In this document: piece by piece, positions 6,929 to 14,109 of the stretch
Layout of the letters: every line of letters begins with the position of its first letter
Numbering within the stretch: position 1 is the first letter of the stretch
NCBI GenBank assembly: GCA_964346545.1
Contig: CAYFVR010000104.1
Location: 1 to 15,664, forward strand
Reading direction: 5' to 3'
Length of the DNA stretch: 15,664 nucleotides
Source of the DNA: CAYFVR01 sp964346545
GTDB lineage: Bacteria > Desulfobacterota > Desulfobacteria > Desulfobacterales > Desulfococcaceae
The notes under the pieces: model-generated
What the model saw: the letters and a program-made list of their open reading frames with translations, nothing else
Databases searched by the model: none
What the model was told of the DNA's origin: nothing
Translations under genes and position numbers: made by a program

Positions 6929-6969
6929 CCCGTCCCGATGCAGGTTGTTCGGGGCGGGGTTTTCTTTTC
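6929..6969 (+). terminator. Intrinsic terminator
   Basis: CCCCGTCCCGA (6929-6939) and TCGGGGCGGGG (6950-6960) form an 11-bp stem with one G-U pair and a 10-base loop, followed at once by TTTTCTTTT (6961-6969). It ends the 61-residue gene. Read from the other side there is no T-run, so it should not serve the convergent oxidoreductase gene, whose stop is at 6973. Confidence 0.9.
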
Positions 6970-6972
6970 CCG

Positions 6973-7956
6973 CTAATCCTCCACCCGCAACACCACCTTC
7001 CCCACGTTCCGATTGGCTTTCACGTAGGCATGGGCCGACCCCGCCTCCCGGATGGAAAACGCCCGATCCACCACCGGTTCCATCCGGCCCGACAGCAGAT
7101 GGGGCCAGAAATTTTCCACGAAACCGGCGAGGATGTCCGCCTTTTCGGGACGGGGTCTGGCGCGAAGCCGGGTGCCTTTCAGCGTCAGGCTTTTTCCCAG
7201 GATCATGCCCAGGTTGATTTCCGCCTTGGCGCCCCCCAGCAGGCCAATGGTGACCATCCGGCCGTTCTCCGCCAGGGACGCCAAGTTCCGCTCCAGATAA
7301 TCCGCCCCCACCACGTCCAGAATCAGATCCACTCCGCGCCCGTCGGTGGTTTCCCGAACCGCCTCCGCGAAATCCTCATCCCGATAACAAATGGTCCGCT
7401 CCGCCCCCAGGGCTCGGCACCGGTCCAGTTTCTCCGGGCTTCCCGCCGTGACGATCACCCGGGCCCCGGCGGCCCGGGCCAGTTGAATGGCCGCCGTGCC
7501 CACCCCGCTGGCCCCGCCGTGGAGCAGCGCGACCTCCCCTTCCTTCAGCCCACCTTCCCAAAACAGGTTGGAATAGGCGGTCAACCATACCTCCATCAGC
7601 GCCGCGCCCTGTTCAACGGTCCAGTTGTCGGGCAGGCGGAGCAGCAGTTCCGGCGGGACCGCCACTTTTTCCGCGTATCCGCCGCCGCTCAGCAGTCCGC
7701 AGACCCGATCGCCGGCGGTCCAGCCCGAGGCGTTGTCGCCGGGGTCGAGCACCGTCCCGGCCATTTCCAGCCCCAGAATTTCCGACGCGCCCGGCGGGGG
7801 CGGGTACTGGCCCCGGGCTTGGAGAAGGTCGGCGCGGTTGACCGCAGTGGCGGCGACCTGCACCAGCACCTCGCCGGGTTTGAGCTTGGGATCGGGAACC
7901 TCTTCCCATCGAAGCTCCGGATCGGAATCGTCGGGATGAACCACGATGGCTTTCAT
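6973..7956 (-). CDS. NAD(P)H:quinone oxidoreductase, PIG3/zinc-independent MDR family
   Basis: A 327-residue medium-chain reductase. The N-terminal GroES-like domain (about 1-120) has AVNRADLLQARGQYPPPPG, typical of the PIG3 branch (TIGR02824). The Rossmann domain (about 125-260) carries HGGASGVGTAAIQ (146-158) for NADPH. Zinc-ligand cysteines of alcohol dehydrogenases are absent. It probably reduces quinones with NADPH in the cytoplasm. The ATG at 7956 is preferred because AGGAG lies 9 bases upstream; a GTG two codons earlier (7962) is only 3 bases from it. An out-of-frame mini-ORF, ATG TGT CCA TGA, overlaps this start. It is downstream of the ChaN-type gene on the same strand, with a 216-bp gap that contains a strong hairpin. 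Confidence 0.93.
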   Translation of the reverse strand: MKAIVVHPDDSDPELRWEEVPDPKLKPGEVLVQVAATAVNRADLLQARGQYPPPPGASEILGLEMAGTVLDPGDNASGWTAGDRVCGLLSGGGYAEKVAVPPELLLRLPDNWTVEQGAALMEVWLTAYSNLFWEGGLKEGEVALLHGGASGVGTAAIQLARAAGARVIVTAGSPEKLDRCRALGAERTICYRDEDFAEAVRETTDGRGVDLILDVVGADYLERNLASLAENGRMVTIGLLGGAKAEINLGMILGKSLTLKGTRLRARPRPEKADILAGFVENFWPHLLSGRMEPVVDRAFSIREAGSAHAYVKANRNVGKVVLRVED

Positions 7957-8022
7957 GGACACATTCTCCTTTCACGTTTCCAGCGGGAAGACGACGTTCC
8001 GTCCCACGCGGCGCCGGACAAG

Positions 8023-8076
8023 ATCAGGCAAGATCGGACAAGATCAGATGAAGCCGGACGAGGCCGGACGAAAGAT
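8023..8076. repeat. Degenerate short tandem repeat
   Basis: Four or five imperfect units built on CCGGACAAGATCAG or CCGGACGAGG follow each other in the gap between the quinone oxidoreductase and the ChaN-type gene. Spacing is irregular (about 10-17 bases), so this is a decayed microsatellite-like tract. Its right edge touches the 14-bp inverted repeat. Confidence 0.55.
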
Positions 8077-8114
8077 CCCGCGAGATTCCGCGGGACCGCA
8101 GAATCTCGCGGGAT
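8075..8114. repeat. Perfect 14-bp inverted repeat
   Basis: ATCCCGCGAGATTC (8075-8088) and GAATCTCGCGGGAT (8101-8114) pair perfectly around a 12-base loop. It lies 59 bases past the stop of the ChaN-type gene (minus strand). After the stem on that strand comes CTTTCGTCC, too weak a T-tract for a standard intrinsic terminator. It could still end the message, stabilise a 3' end, or be a dispersed palindrome. Confidence 0.65.
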
Positions 8115-8172
8115 TCCGTTCCTGTCAAGATTTTCGAATCGGGGAAGTTGGCGGGGATGGACGACGGCGGAC

Positions 8173-9030
8173 TCACTTCGCCAGCCGAACCAGATAGTCG
8201 GCGTCGGCGGGGGTGATGTTTTCGGGCGTCAACGCGCCGGGAATGAACGGCAGCACCACCGCCTGGGTCATGGCGGCGGCCCGGCGTTGAATCTGGTCGG
8301 GAATGCCCAGCCGCCAGACGTGGCCGTTTCCGGCCAGAATCACCATGACGCGATCCGGATTGGCGTAGAGGAAATCCAAGGCGTGGATGGCCATGGATTT
8401 GTCCCAGACGAGCTGGGCCTCGCAGAAATTGGTGAAATCGAAATTCCCGTGGCCGCGCATTCCATACGCCCGCTGGATGAAGCTCATGTACTCCGAATCC
8501 ACGCGGCAGGTCACCTCCGGCAGCCGTTTCCGCTGCTCCTCGTTCAAGGATTTAAACCCGGCGCGGGCCACCTGATTGGTGACGTCCCGGGCCACGTTGA
8601 GCCCCAAAACGGGAATTCGTTCGTCCCGGGCGAATTCCAGAATGTCGGCGTACAACGGCCAGGGATAGTTCCAGTTGTCGTAATAAATTTTGATGAAATC
8701 GGTGGCATCGCTTTCCCCGGCGGTCCAGCGGTCCAGCTCCGGCTGGGTTTCCCGCCGGAACATTTCCATCCCCACGCCCAAGTCCACCCCGGCCTCGTGA
8801 AGCGCTTGGATGACGCCCAGTTGCTTGGCGTGATGATCCGGCCGGTCGTGGACCTCTCCCACCAGCACCACCCGATTGAGCCGCAGTTTTTCCGCAGCTT
8901 TTTCCGCCGACATCCAGCGTTCGACCTTGAGGTCGTAAAACTCCACCTCCGCCGCGTTGGCGGAAAGGGCGACGAGAAGGATACAGACAAGGGAAAGCAT
9001 GGCGAGAACGCCACGGTTTTTGAGGCACAT
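8173..9030 (-). CDS. ChaN-family (Tiki-like) exported protein
   Basis: A 285-residue exported protein of the ChaN / haem-binding-uptake family (Pfam Cofac_haem_bdg, related to the Tiki fold). A Sec signal peptide (about 1-26, cleavage near ANA-AEV) has no lipobox Cys, unlike many ChaN lipoproteins. Family marks are LVGEVHDRPDHHAKQL (about 57-72, with conserved Glu and His), GMEMFRRE, and LAGNGHVWRLGIP near the C-terminus. Known members bind haem in pairs; some relatives are metal-dependent proteases. The ATG at 9030 is chosen because AAGGA lies 10 bases upstream and the signal peptide then has normal length; a GTG at 9057 is the alternative. A perfect -10 box from a repeat lies at 9079-9084. 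Confidence 0.88.
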   Translation of the reverse strand: MCLKNRGVLAMLSLVCILLVALSANAAEVEFYDLKVERWMSAEKAAEKLRLNRVVLVGEVHDRPDHHAKQLGVIQALHEAGVDLGVGMEMFRRETQPELDRWTAGESDATDFIKIYYDNWNYPWPLYADILEFARDERIPVLGLNVARDVTNQVARAGFKSLNEEQRKRLPEVTCRVDSEYMSFIQRAYGMRGHGNFDFTNFCEAQLVWDKSMAIHALDFLYANPDRVMVILAGNGHVWRLGIPDQIQRRAAAMTQAVVLPFIPGALTPENITPADADYLVRLAK

Positions 9031-9078
9031 GATGGATATTTCCTTTCCAGTGAACACCTAAGGGACTCGGAATTTGTC

Positions 9079-9084
9079 ATTATA
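9079..9084 (-). promoter_or_regulatory. -10 box (TATAAT) inside a repeat end
   Basis: On the minus strand the end of repeat copy 2 reads AACGGTATAATG, which creates a perfect TATAAT 48 bases before the ChaN-type start. The -35 position (17 bases away) is poor (AAAATG), so an activator or weak activity is likely. The equivalent end of copies 1 and 3 reads ACGGTATTG and lacks this box. Confidence 0.4.
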
Positions 9085-9187
9085 CCGTTTTAAATGCCGT
9101 TCATTTTGACGGAATCCGGGTAGGGGCGAATTGCATTCGCCCTTTTGCAATCTGGCACGATTGAGCGATGGAAATCTCAAACGGTAT
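9082..9187. repeat. MITE-like repeat, copy 2
   Basis: Ends ATACCGTTT (9082-9090) and AAACGGTAT (9179-9187) are inverted. A second left-arm motif, AATGCCGTTCATTTTGA (9093-9109), matches the left terminus of copy 1. The central stem GGGCGAAT (9124-9131) and ATTCGCCC (9135-9142) is identical to copy 1. The right arm has lost four bases (GTGA) relative to copies 1 and 3. An outer inverted pair, TAAGGGACTC (9059-9068) and GAGTCCCTAA (9201-9210; 9 of 10 matches), encloses the whole, so about 150 bp could fold as one long structure. Confidence 0.7.
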
Positions 9188-9240
9188 TTCAGATATTGCT
9201 GAGTCCCTAAATTGTGAGATTAGAGGCAAAAAAAGGGTAG

Positions 9241-9311
9241 GGGCGTATCGCATACGCCCTTGGTCGATCTGACACGATAGTCCATTTAAAATCCCAAAGT
9301 GAACGGTATTG
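9241..9311. repeat. MITE-like repeat, copy 3 (left arm missing)
   Basis: The hairpin GGGCGTAT (9241-9248) and ATACGCCC (9252-9259), loop CGC, is preceded by GTAG and followed by the same right arm as copy 1, ending CCAAAGTGAACGGTATTG (9294-9311), identical at all 18 positions. The left terminal repeat is not recognisable. The stem differs from copies 1 and 2 by a paired A-T to T-A change. It ends 3 bases before the stop codon of the peptidase gene, so it forms that gene's 3' untranslated region. Confidence 0.7.
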
Positions 9312-9314
9312 GGA

Positions 9315-11405
9315 TTAGAAGTGATGGATTAACGGGGAATCGGTCACCGGCCAGGTTCCCTTGGCCCGGTTTTCCGTTTCCCGGAAGGCCAGGAAACCGT
9401 AGGCGCCGTAATGGGTGATTTTTCGGGCGACCGCGGACGCCCCGTCTCCGTCGGCCAGAAACAGGGCGGCGACTTTATCCGGATGGTTGGGATGGGGAAA
9501 GACGCCGAAGAAGGCGTCCGGACCAAGAGAATAGGTTTCCCCCAGCAGTTTCAAGCCATCGGGTGAGAGATCGACCGTCTTCGGAAGCGACGGCAACAGC
9601 TCCGGGTTCCGGGGCCGGCCGATCAACAGCAGGCTGTGGCCTCGCGTATCTCCCACGTCCAGGTCGGATTCGGCGACCACGCGATACCGGCGAAGGCCCA
9701 GGGAAATCGCCAGCATTTCCGCAGTTTGGGCCAGGGCCGGCGAGGCGGAATCCGCCACCACCACGAGTACCGTTTCCGATCCCTTGAGCCGGTTCACCGT
9801 GGGCGGCACTTCCTGGGGATGAAGCCGCCGCATCACGTCGGCGTCGGGGTCCACCGAAAGGAGGATTGGTTTGCCTTCCACCTTGAAGCGGAATTCGGCC
9901 TCCGCTTCGGCCAAGGAAACGGTTTCCCGCCGGGCGCCATCTTCGGTTTCCAACAGAATCGGGACGCGCAAATCCCACCCCGGTTCGGTTTGCCGAAGAC
10001 GGCCGGAAACGATCCAGTTCTCTTTTTCGGATTGGCTGGAGACGGAATCCAATGAAACGATCGGCGCTCCGGGCGCTTGAATCCAGCGCTGGAAAAAAAC
10101 GTCCAGCGATTCGTCGTGGGCCTTCTGGAACGCGGCATGAAAATCGGCCCAGGACGCGGTCTGGAATTTATGGGCCTGGAACACTTCCCGCAGAGTTTCC
10201 CAGAAGCGCTCCTCCCCCACCCGCCGTCGAAGCATGTGAAAGACCATGGCGGCCTTGTGATATCCGATGGCCTGGCTGGGCCGATCCACCCGGCTCCGGA
10301 ATTCCGAAAGGGGGAAGCCACCGTCGGGGGGAACCAGCGCGGTGTATCCGCGAACCATTTTCAGCCGGTATTCCCGAGCCGCTTCGGGGGATTCCTCTTC
10401 CTGGCAGAGATAATCGGAAACGTAGGTGGTGAGCCCCTCGCTCCAGTTTCCGGAGGAATAATCGACGTGGACGCCGTTGCCCCACCAGCAATGGGCGATT
10501 TCGTGGCCCAGGCTGGTGGAGAGAATAAACGGAAGCCGAAGCACCCGGCCGCCCATCAAGGTGTAGGAGGGAAAGCCGTATCCGGTGGGGAAAAAGTTTT
10601 CCACCACGGCGAATTTGGAAAAGGGATAGGGGCCGAAGCGTTGGGCGTAGCGTTCGATGTGCCGGGCCGAGGCCTCCAGATAGTCGTCCGACAATTCCCG
10701 GGTTTCCGGCAAAAAATAGGTCATCACCCGAATCGGCCCGACCTTTCTTTCGCGCATTTCATATCGCCCGGCGGAAAGGGCGAGCACTTCGGCGGGCGAT
10801 TCCGTCTTCCAAACCGAAACGGTGCGGCCGTCCGCGGTTCGGTGTTCCACCAGATCGCCGGCGGTGACGGCCAAAACGCCTTCCGGCGCATCCACGGAAA
10901 CCGTGTACCGGGGCGTCCACGCCTCCGGAAGCGTCGGATACCAGCCCGACCCGCCCAGCAGCAACGTGCCCCGTTCGGAAATGGCGCCGCTGACGCCGTG
11001 GCCGGGGTTGTCCATGTTGAGAGGGCGAACCGGCGCGGGATCGTCGAACACGGCGGCGTATCGGATCGCCAGTTCGGGGTTGGATTCGGACCCTTCCGGC
11101 GGATCGACGGTCAGGGTGGAGCCGGAAAACCGATGTCCGGCGGAATCGATCCCCCAGCGAACCTCGGAAAGACGGGCGTTGTCGGAAAGAAAGAATTGGA
11201 TGGGCGCATCGAGCCTTTGGGGAAAGCGAATTCGGGTTTCGCCGGTCAGCCGGGATTGGGGAACATCCAAAAAAAGCTGGATGTTTTGTTCGGGACGTCC
11301 GCCGGATGGAGACGAGGCGTCGGTGGGAGAACAGGCCAAAGCAAAAAAAAGGACAAGGGAAAACGGCCAGACGGGAAATGCCGAAAAACGAGAATTGGCA
11401 AGCAT
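9315..11405 (-). CDS. M1-like (gluzincin) zinc metallopeptidase, lipoprotein
   Basis: A 696-residue exported protein. The signal peptide ends in a lipobox (FFALAC, Cys25), so it is probably lipid-anchored at the outer face. An N-terminal beta domain (about 40-220) precedes the catalytic domain, with HEIAH (301-305) and the third ligand Glu323 in NWSEGLTTYVSDYL. The GxMEN exopeptidase motif of classical M1 aminopeptidases is absent; ENFFPTGYGFPSYTLMG stands in its place. There are 17 rather than 18 residues between His305 and Glu323. A helical part with YHKAAMVFHMLRRR follows. The last 130 residues form an extra domain ending ARKITHYGAYGFLAF. Activity as a true aminopeptidase is uncertain. The start at 11405 has AAAGGAG 9 bases upstream and gives a proper signal peptide; a longer frame to 11561 has none. 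Confidence 0.88.
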   Translation of the reverse strand: MLANSRFSAFPVWPFSLVLFFALACSPTDASSPSGGRPEQNIQLFLDVPQSRLTGETRIRFPQRLDAPIQFFLSDNARLSEVRWGIDSAGHRFSGSTLTVDPPEGSESNPELAIRYAAVFDDPAPVRPLNMDNPGHGVSGAISERGTLLLGGSGWYPTLPEAWTPRYTVSVDAPEGVLAVTAGDLVEHRTADGRTVSVWKTESPAEVLALSAGRYEMRERKVGPIRVMTYFLPETRELSDDYLEASARHIERYAQRFGPYPFSKFAVVENFFPTGYGFPSYTLMGGRVLRLPFILSTSLGHEIAHCWWGNGVHVDYSSGNWSEGLTTYVSDYLCQEEESPEAAREYRLKMVRGYTALVPPDGGFPLSEFRSRVDRPSQAIGYHKAAMVFHMLRRRVGEERFWETLREVFQAHKFQTASWADFHAAFQKAHDESLDVFFQRWIQAPGAPIVSLDSVSSQSEKENWIVSGRLRQTEPGWDLRVPILLETEDGARRETVSLAEAEAEFRFKVEGKPILLSVDPDADVMRRLHPQEVPPTVNRLKGSETVLVVVADSASPALAQTAEMLAISLGLRRYRVVAESDLDVGDTRGHSLLLIGRPRNPELLPSLPKTVDLSPDGLKLLGETYSLGPDAFFGVFPHPNHPDKVAALFLADGDGASAVARKITHYGAYGFLAFRETENRAKGTWPVTDSPLIHHF

Positions 11406-11445
11406 TCGGACAAACTCCTTTCCCGGAAAAAGCGGAGGAAGGACA

Positions 11446-11474
11446 AAACTAAGCCGGGGCCCGGGAACTGTCAA
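11446..11474 (-). promoter_or_regulatory. Sigma-70-like promoter of the peptidase gene
   Basis: A perfect TTGACA (11469-11474, minus strand) is 17 bases from TAGTTT (11446-11451). It predicts a start near 11439 and a leader of about 35 bases to the ATG at 11405, with the ribosome site in between. Spacing and position are ideal; the -10 matches at 4 of 6. Confidence 0.6.
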
Positions 11475-11503
11475 TTCGCGCCGATCCGAAAAAATTTTGC
11501 CCC

Positions 11504-11531
11504 TTGAAAAAAAATTGAAATTGGCTATTGT
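11504..11531 (+). promoter_or_regulatory. Candidate promoter of selO
   Basis: TTGAAA (11504-11509), 16 bases, TATTGT (11526-11531) lie in the AT-rich middle of the divergent intergenic region. The leader to the selO ATG would be about 140 bases and ends in a T9 run (11655-11663). A second CTATTGT at 11549-11555 has no matching -35. This is only a weak pattern match. Confidence 0.35.
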
Positions 11532-11676
11532 GAATGAAACCGAAATCACTATTGTATCCACGGAAGCTTGTTTCGTACCATCTTGAGGGGTTGACCGCGC
11601 AAATCAGTTTTGGACTGCCTCCTTCCCTGAATTTTCGCGGCCATCCCCTCTCCCTTTTTTTTTGGAGTGGCCCCCC

Positions 11677-13149
11677 ATGATTTCCCGCATGAAAAACCTT
11701 GAAGTTTGGAGTAGATACGCCGATCTCGGACCCGACTTTGGAACCCCGGTTCGCCCAACGCCGTTGCGGTCGCCGTTTTTGGCCGCCTTCAATCCCGAGG
11801 TGGCGGAAATGTTGGGGCTGGACCCCGCCGCGGCCGACGATCCGGAATTGGTGTCCGTTTTCAGCGGAGCGGAAATTCCGCCCGGCGCCCGGCCCGTGGC
11901 CATGCGCTACACCGGGCATCAGTTCGGCCAGTACAATCCGGAAATCGGCGACGGCCGGGCCATTTTGCTGGGAGAAGTGCGAGGGGCGGACGGAAGGTTT
12001 TACGATTTGCATCTGAAAGGCGCCGGACGGACGGCCTACGCCCGCGTTTTCGACGGCCGGGCGGTGCTGCGCTCCACCATTCGGGAATACCTGTGCGGGG
12101 AGGCCATGCATGGGCTGGGAATTCCCACCACCCGGTCGCTTTGCATTATCGGCAGCGAGGAACCGGTGCGGCGGGAGACCATGGAAAGCGGGGCGAATCT
12201 GGTGCGCGTGGCGGAGAGCCATGTCCGCTTCGGCTCCTTCGAGCCCCATTTTGAGCGGAACGACGCGGACGCGATCCGAACCCTGGCGGACTGGGTGATC
12301 GCCGACCATTTTCCGGAAGCGGCGGACAAGGCGGGGGAGGACCGATACGCGGCCTTCCTCGGCGGCGTGGTGGATCGCACCGCGCGGCTCGTCGCCGATT
12401 GGCAGGCCGTCGGGTTCGCCCACGGCGTGATGAACACCGACAACATGTCCATCTTGGGGCTGACGCTGGATTACGGTCCCTACGGTTTTCTGGAAGCCTA
12501 CGATCCCGGCCACATCTGCAACCATTCGGATCGAATGGGCCGCTACGCCTTCAATCGCCAGCCGCCCATCGCGCTGTGGAATCTTCAAGTGCTGGCGACG
12601 GTCCTGTCGCCGATCCTTTCCCGGGAACGGTCCGCCGAAATCGTCGCCGGCTTTGTTCCGACCTTTGAATCGGCTTGGCTGGAGAAAATGCGCCGAAAAC
12701 TCGGTCTGCGGGAATCCAAGGAGGAAGACGCGGAGTTGATTCGCGATCTGCTGAACCTCATGGCGGAAAAGGGGCTGGATTACACGCGGTTTTTCCGGGA
12801 TCTGGGGAATTTCCACTCCCGGCCGGCGCCCAAGCATCTGCCCCATCCGGTGGACCGGGAACCGGACTTCGCCCGTTGGCGGGACGCCTATCGGGAACGG
12901 CTTCGGGCCGAAGGCGGCGTGGACGCCTTCCGCAAATCGGCCATGGACCGGGTGAATCCCAAGTTCGTGCTGCGCAACTACATGGCGGAAATCGCCATCC
13001 GCAAGGCGACGGAGGATCGGGATTATTCCGAAATCGAACGGCTGCGGAGAATTCTTGCAACGCCGTTCGACGAACATCCGGATGCCGAAGAATACGCCGG
13101 ATCGCCCCCCGAATGGGGCCGGCATCTGGTGGTGAGTTGTTCGTCTTGA
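11677..13149 (+). CDS. selO: SelO protein adenylyltransferase (AMPylase, YdiU/UPF0061)
   Basis: A 490-residue pseudokinase-fold enzyme that transfers AMP from ATP to Ser/Thr/Tyr of target proteins and links to redox stress. Signature runs: YTGHQFGQYNPEIGDGRA (78-95), HLKGAGRTAYARVFDGRAVLRS (112-133, with Lys114), REYLCGEAMHGLGIPTTRSL, and GVMNTDNMSILGLTLDYGP (250-268, with Asp255 and the metal-binding LDYGP Asp265). The C-terminus is VVSCSS; Cys488 stands where eukaryotic SelO has selenocysteine. TAYARVF replaces the usual TPYSRxG. The start at 11677 has GGAG 9 bases upstream; an in-frame ATG at 11689 is the alternative. It is divergent from the peptidase gene. The length is normal for bacterial SelO. 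Confidence 0.95.
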   Translation: MISRMKNLEVWSRYADLGPDFGTPVRPTPLRSPFLAAFNPEVAEMLGLDPAAADDPELVSVFSGAEIPPGARPVAMRYTGHQFGQYNPEIGDGRAILLGEVRGADGRFYDLHLKGAGRTAYARVFDGRAVLRSTIREYLCGEAMHGLGIPTTRSLCIIGSEEPVRRETMESGANLVRVAESHVRFGSFEPHFERNDADAIRTLADWVIADHFPEAADKAGEDRYAAFLGGVVDRTARLVADWQAVGFAHGVMNTDNMSILGLTLDYGPYGFLEAYDPGHICNHSDRMGRYAFNRQPPIALWNLQVLATVLSPILSRERSAEIVAGFVPTFESAWLEKMRRKLGLRESKEEDAELIRDLLNLMAEKGLDYTRFFRDLGNFHSRPAPKHLPHPVDREPDFARWRDAYRERLRAEGGVDAFRKSAMDRVNPKFVLRNYMAEIAIRKATEDRDYSEIERLRRILATPFDEHPDAEEYAGSPPEWGRHLVVSCSS

Positions 13150-13387
13150 TTTTCGGGAGCGGTGGGATGAGCCGGATGTCCATCCAGGCCCAAACCCGCC
13201 GCTTCCATCCTGCCTGGACCTCCTGCTTCAACCCAACCCCATCGCCGACTTTCGCATCCATCGCGAAACCATAATGCCCGAAACCCCGCCTTTCTCGGAA
13301 GATTGAATTTTCCGCGCCGATGGCGTATGTTTTACGGCTATGGAAGCCCGCTGGAAAACCTCAATTTGTAACCGCCGAAAGTATAGC

Positions 13388-13765
13388 TCAATACGCAGGA
13401 AGGAGGCCAAGAATCATTGGGAAGTGTTTTACATTCAAGGTTTTCAATTCTGCGTTTTCCAATTCGGCCGACGCGGCGATCAGAGCGTCCGCCAAGCCGA
13501 CCGAATGGCTTTTTCCGAAGGTCTTCCGATAGGTTCCGCCTAACACGGCAATTTCCGCGGTGACGGGGACAACTTTAAATAATTTGATGAAATTTCCAAG
13601 AATCCTTTCTTCTCTTGCACCCTTTACACCAGCGTAAAGTTCCGCAACGACAATGGCGGACAAAATAATTCGGGAAGCCTCGGCCCCAACAAGTTCAACG
13701 GCCTTTTTTCGCCCACGAAAGTAATCGACGAGAATGTTGGTATCCGGAAGAATGGCCTCCGGCAT
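13388..13765 (-). CDS. vapC: PIN-domain toxin ribonuclease, VapC type
   Basis: A 125-residue PIN domain of normal length. The acidic metal site is visible: Asp8 in LPDTNILVDYF, Glu42 in SAIVVAELYAG, and Asp93 in VGLADALIAASA; it ends LNVKHFPMILGLLPAY, a usual PIN tail. Such toxins cut tRNA or rRNA and are held inactive by the antitoxin. The start at 13765 is 2 bases after the antitoxin stop (TAA GT ATG), so translation is probably coupled; an in-frame GTG at 13783 inside the antitoxin is the alternative. The third and first acid positions are intact, so the toxin should be active. Confidence 0.92.
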   Translation of the reverse strand: MPEAILPDTNILVDYFRGRKKAVELVGAEASRIILSAIVVAELYAGVKGAREERILGNFIKLFKVVPVTAEIAVLGGTYRKTFGKSHSVGLADALIAASAELENAELKTLNVKHFPMILGLLPAY

Positions 13766-13767
13766 AC

Positions 13768-14001
13768 TTACAACCGATCCCACTCTTCACGCATTTTTTC
13801 AAAATCAGGTAGATCGGTCCGGTCCTTCCACATTCCCGCCGCCTCCCGTAACGCATTTTCCCTGGAATTACGGCGGGATCGTTCAATTACCAGATCAATC
13901 CCCTCTCGGATAATTTCACTCTGCTTCTTCCCAAGTGCCTGGGCAATCCGGGCCAATTCGTTCCGCTGATTTTCGGTGAGGTAAACTTGGGTTCGAACCA
14001 T
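13768..14001 (-). CDS. vapB: Ribbon-helix-helix antitoxin, VapB/CopG type
   Basis: A 77-residue antitoxin. The N-terminal RHH DNA-binding fold (about 1-42) reads MVRTQVYLTENQRNELARIA and then KKQSEIIREGIDLVIE. The C-terminal acidic tail (WKDRTDLPDFEKMREEWDRL) should wrap around the VapC active site. The start at 14001 is chosen over the GTG/ATG region at 14031 because the RHH strand begins here and AAGGTGG lies about 7 bases upstream. It is first in a two-gene operon with vapC and would autorepress it. On the minus strand a doubled GTAAT (TGTAATGTAATC, about 14033-14044) just upstream could be its operator or -10 region. Confidence 0.9.
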   Translation of the reverse strand: MVRTQVYLTENQRNELARIAQALGKKQSEIIREGIDLVIERSRRNSRENALREAAGMWKDRTDLPDFEKMREEWDRL

Positions 14002-14109
14002 GGCTGCACCACCTTTCTGCTTGTGGACCATGGGATTACATTACATCGTTCCGCTACCTCAATCAAGTTGACAAGAGTCAGGTGAAATTCCTTCCCACGG
14101 TAATTCAAC

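Noticed and set aside
8023..8076. CRISPR-like array
   Set aside because: The units are short, irregular and without spacers of constant size; no cas gene is near.
8075..8114. Intrinsic terminator for the ChaN-type gene
   Set aside because: The stem is strong, but the minus strand has only CTTTCGTCC after it, so it is listed as an inverted repeat instead.
9121..9188. Second sigma-54 box inside repeat copy 2 (TGGCACGATTGAGC)
   Set aside because: GG and GC are 9 rather than 10 bases apart and the TTGC element is missing.
11449..13125. 558-codon minus-strand open frame antisense to selO
   Set aside because: The sense strand encodes an unmistakable SelO; the antisense product has no domain features.
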